Assembly (NCBI GenBank): GCA_013911835.1
Contig: JACESM010000006.1
Location: forward strand, 1 to 35,035
Source of the DNA: Porphyrobacter sp.
Lineage (GTDB): Bacteria; Pseudomonadota; Alphaproteobacteria; Sphingomonadales; Sphingomonadaceae
DNA length: 35,035 bases
Reading direction: 5' to 3'
Positions 34,561 through 35,035 of this stretch are shown in pieces (position 1 is the stretch's first letter; every line of letters starts with the position of its first letter). The notes beneath the pieces are model-generated. The model worked only from the letters and a program-made list of their open reading frames with translations. It made no database searches and was not told the DNA's origin. The translations under genes were made by a program, and so were the position numbers.

Positions 34561-35035
34561 TGCGCCGCCTGCTCCCGCACCCCGGCCTCTCCGCCCTGCT
34601 GGTGGCAATGTGGATGGTGATGGTGAACGACCTCACCTTCGGCACGCTGTTCCTCGCGCTGGTGGTGGGCGTGGCGGTGCCGCTGTTCACTGCGCCATGG
34701 TGGCCCGGCCGCCCGAAGTTGCGGTTCCTGCCCGCGCTTTCCTATGCCGGAGTGGTGCTGTGGGACATCGTGATCGCCAACTTCCAGGTCGCCGCGATCA
34801 TCCTGTTCAAGCCCTCCCGCGATCTGCGCCCGGCATGGCTGACCGTGCCGCTCGAGCTTTCCTCCCCCGAGGCGATCACCGTCTTCGCGGGCACGATCAG
34901 CCTGACGCCCGGCACGGTCTCGGCCGATGTCTCGGCCTGCGGGAAATACCTGCTCGTCCACGCCCTCCACGCCCCCGATCCTTCCGCCGAGATCGCCAAG
35001 GTCAAGGCGCGCTACGAGGCGCGGCTGAAGGAGAT
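34557..35035 (+). CDS. mnhE: Mrp Na+/H+ antiporter subunit E, truncated by the window end
   Basis: The frame opens at ATGATGCGCCGCCTG with GGAGGG 6 nt upstream and runs open to the last base, so it is absent from the ORF track. About 159 residues are visible: two N-terminal membrane helices, then the MnhE hallmarks SYAGVVLWDIVIANFQVA, KPSRDLRPAWLTVPLE and ITVFAGTISLTPGTVSAD. The family is about 160-170 residues long, so only a short tail is missing. Genes for subunits F and G are expected just beyond the window. Confidence 0.92.
   Translation, partial: MMRRLLPHPGLSALLVAMWMVMVNDLTFGTLFLALVVGVAVPLFTAPWWPGRPKLRFLPALSYAGVVLWDIVIANFQVAAIILFKPSRDLRPAWLTVPLELSSPEAITVFAGTISLTPGTVSADVSACGKYLLVHALHAPDPSAEIAKVKARYEARLKE

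Noticed and set aside
32773-34608. 611-codon minus-strand ORF opposite mnhC-mnhD
   Set aside because: Antisense shadow of coupled antiporter genes.

Overview
The window is GC-rich (roughly two thirds G+C by eye) and looks like a chromosome segment from an alphaproteobacterium of the order Sphingomonadales, most like Erythrobacteraceae. The evidence is the petABC-apt arrangement, two TonB-dependent receptor loci, the fused MnhA/B antiporter subunit, YdbS/YdbT-type PH-domain proteins and a REP-like intergenic repeat of a kind I associate with sphingomonads. The organism call is an inference from gene style, not a database match.

Region 1 (1-4500) looks accessory. A small ribbon-helix-helix regulator has an inverted repeat beside its start and a cluster of GTTAC/GCGTT words behind it. 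Next come a large single-chain restriction-modification protein (nuclease motif, adenine methyltransferase and target recognition in one chain, no helicase) and a divergent small conserved protein. The presumed target-recognition segment is visibly less GC-rich than the rest of the enzyme.

Region 2 (4715-9121) is a molybdate locus: a short ModE-like regulator, modA, modB and modC, then a convergent small secreted protein and the decayed remains of a TonB-dependent receptor. Neither ModE nor ModC carries a Mop/TOBE molybdate-binding domain. An 18-bp perfect palindrome precedes modA, and another AT-rich inverted repeat lies between the secreted protein and the receptor remnant.

Region 3 (9122-16380) is a mix of lower-GC and ordinary genes. 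It holds a two-gene operon of a methylthioribose-kinase-like phosphotransferase and an unusual nucleoside hydrolase, a full-length OAR-type TonB-dependent receptor, and an orphan 428-residue protein of unknown function. Three intergenic gaps here carry copies of one imperfect repeat with conserved ends and a variable middle; two of them bracket the orphan gene.

Region 4 (16380-25900) is ordinary housekeeping: a glutathione S-transferase, two membrane PH-domain proteins, a small GNAT protein, a threonine aldolase with an EamA exporter, an SDR-type protein, aminopeptidase N and a PgeF-type purine nucleoside phosphorylase.

Region 5 (26130-35035) is bioenergetic. It contains the cytochrome bc1 operon petABC, closed by a strong hairpin, then apt with its own terminator, then the start of a group-2 Mrp sodium/proton antiporter operon (fused A/B, C, D and a partial E running off the end). 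The 100-nt leader before mnhA has several small inverted repeats and no clear ribosome binding site.

The best candidates for something undescribed are the kinase plus nucleoside hydrolase pair, the Mop-less molybdate locus with its secreted protein and receptor remnant, and the repeat-flanked orphan gene.
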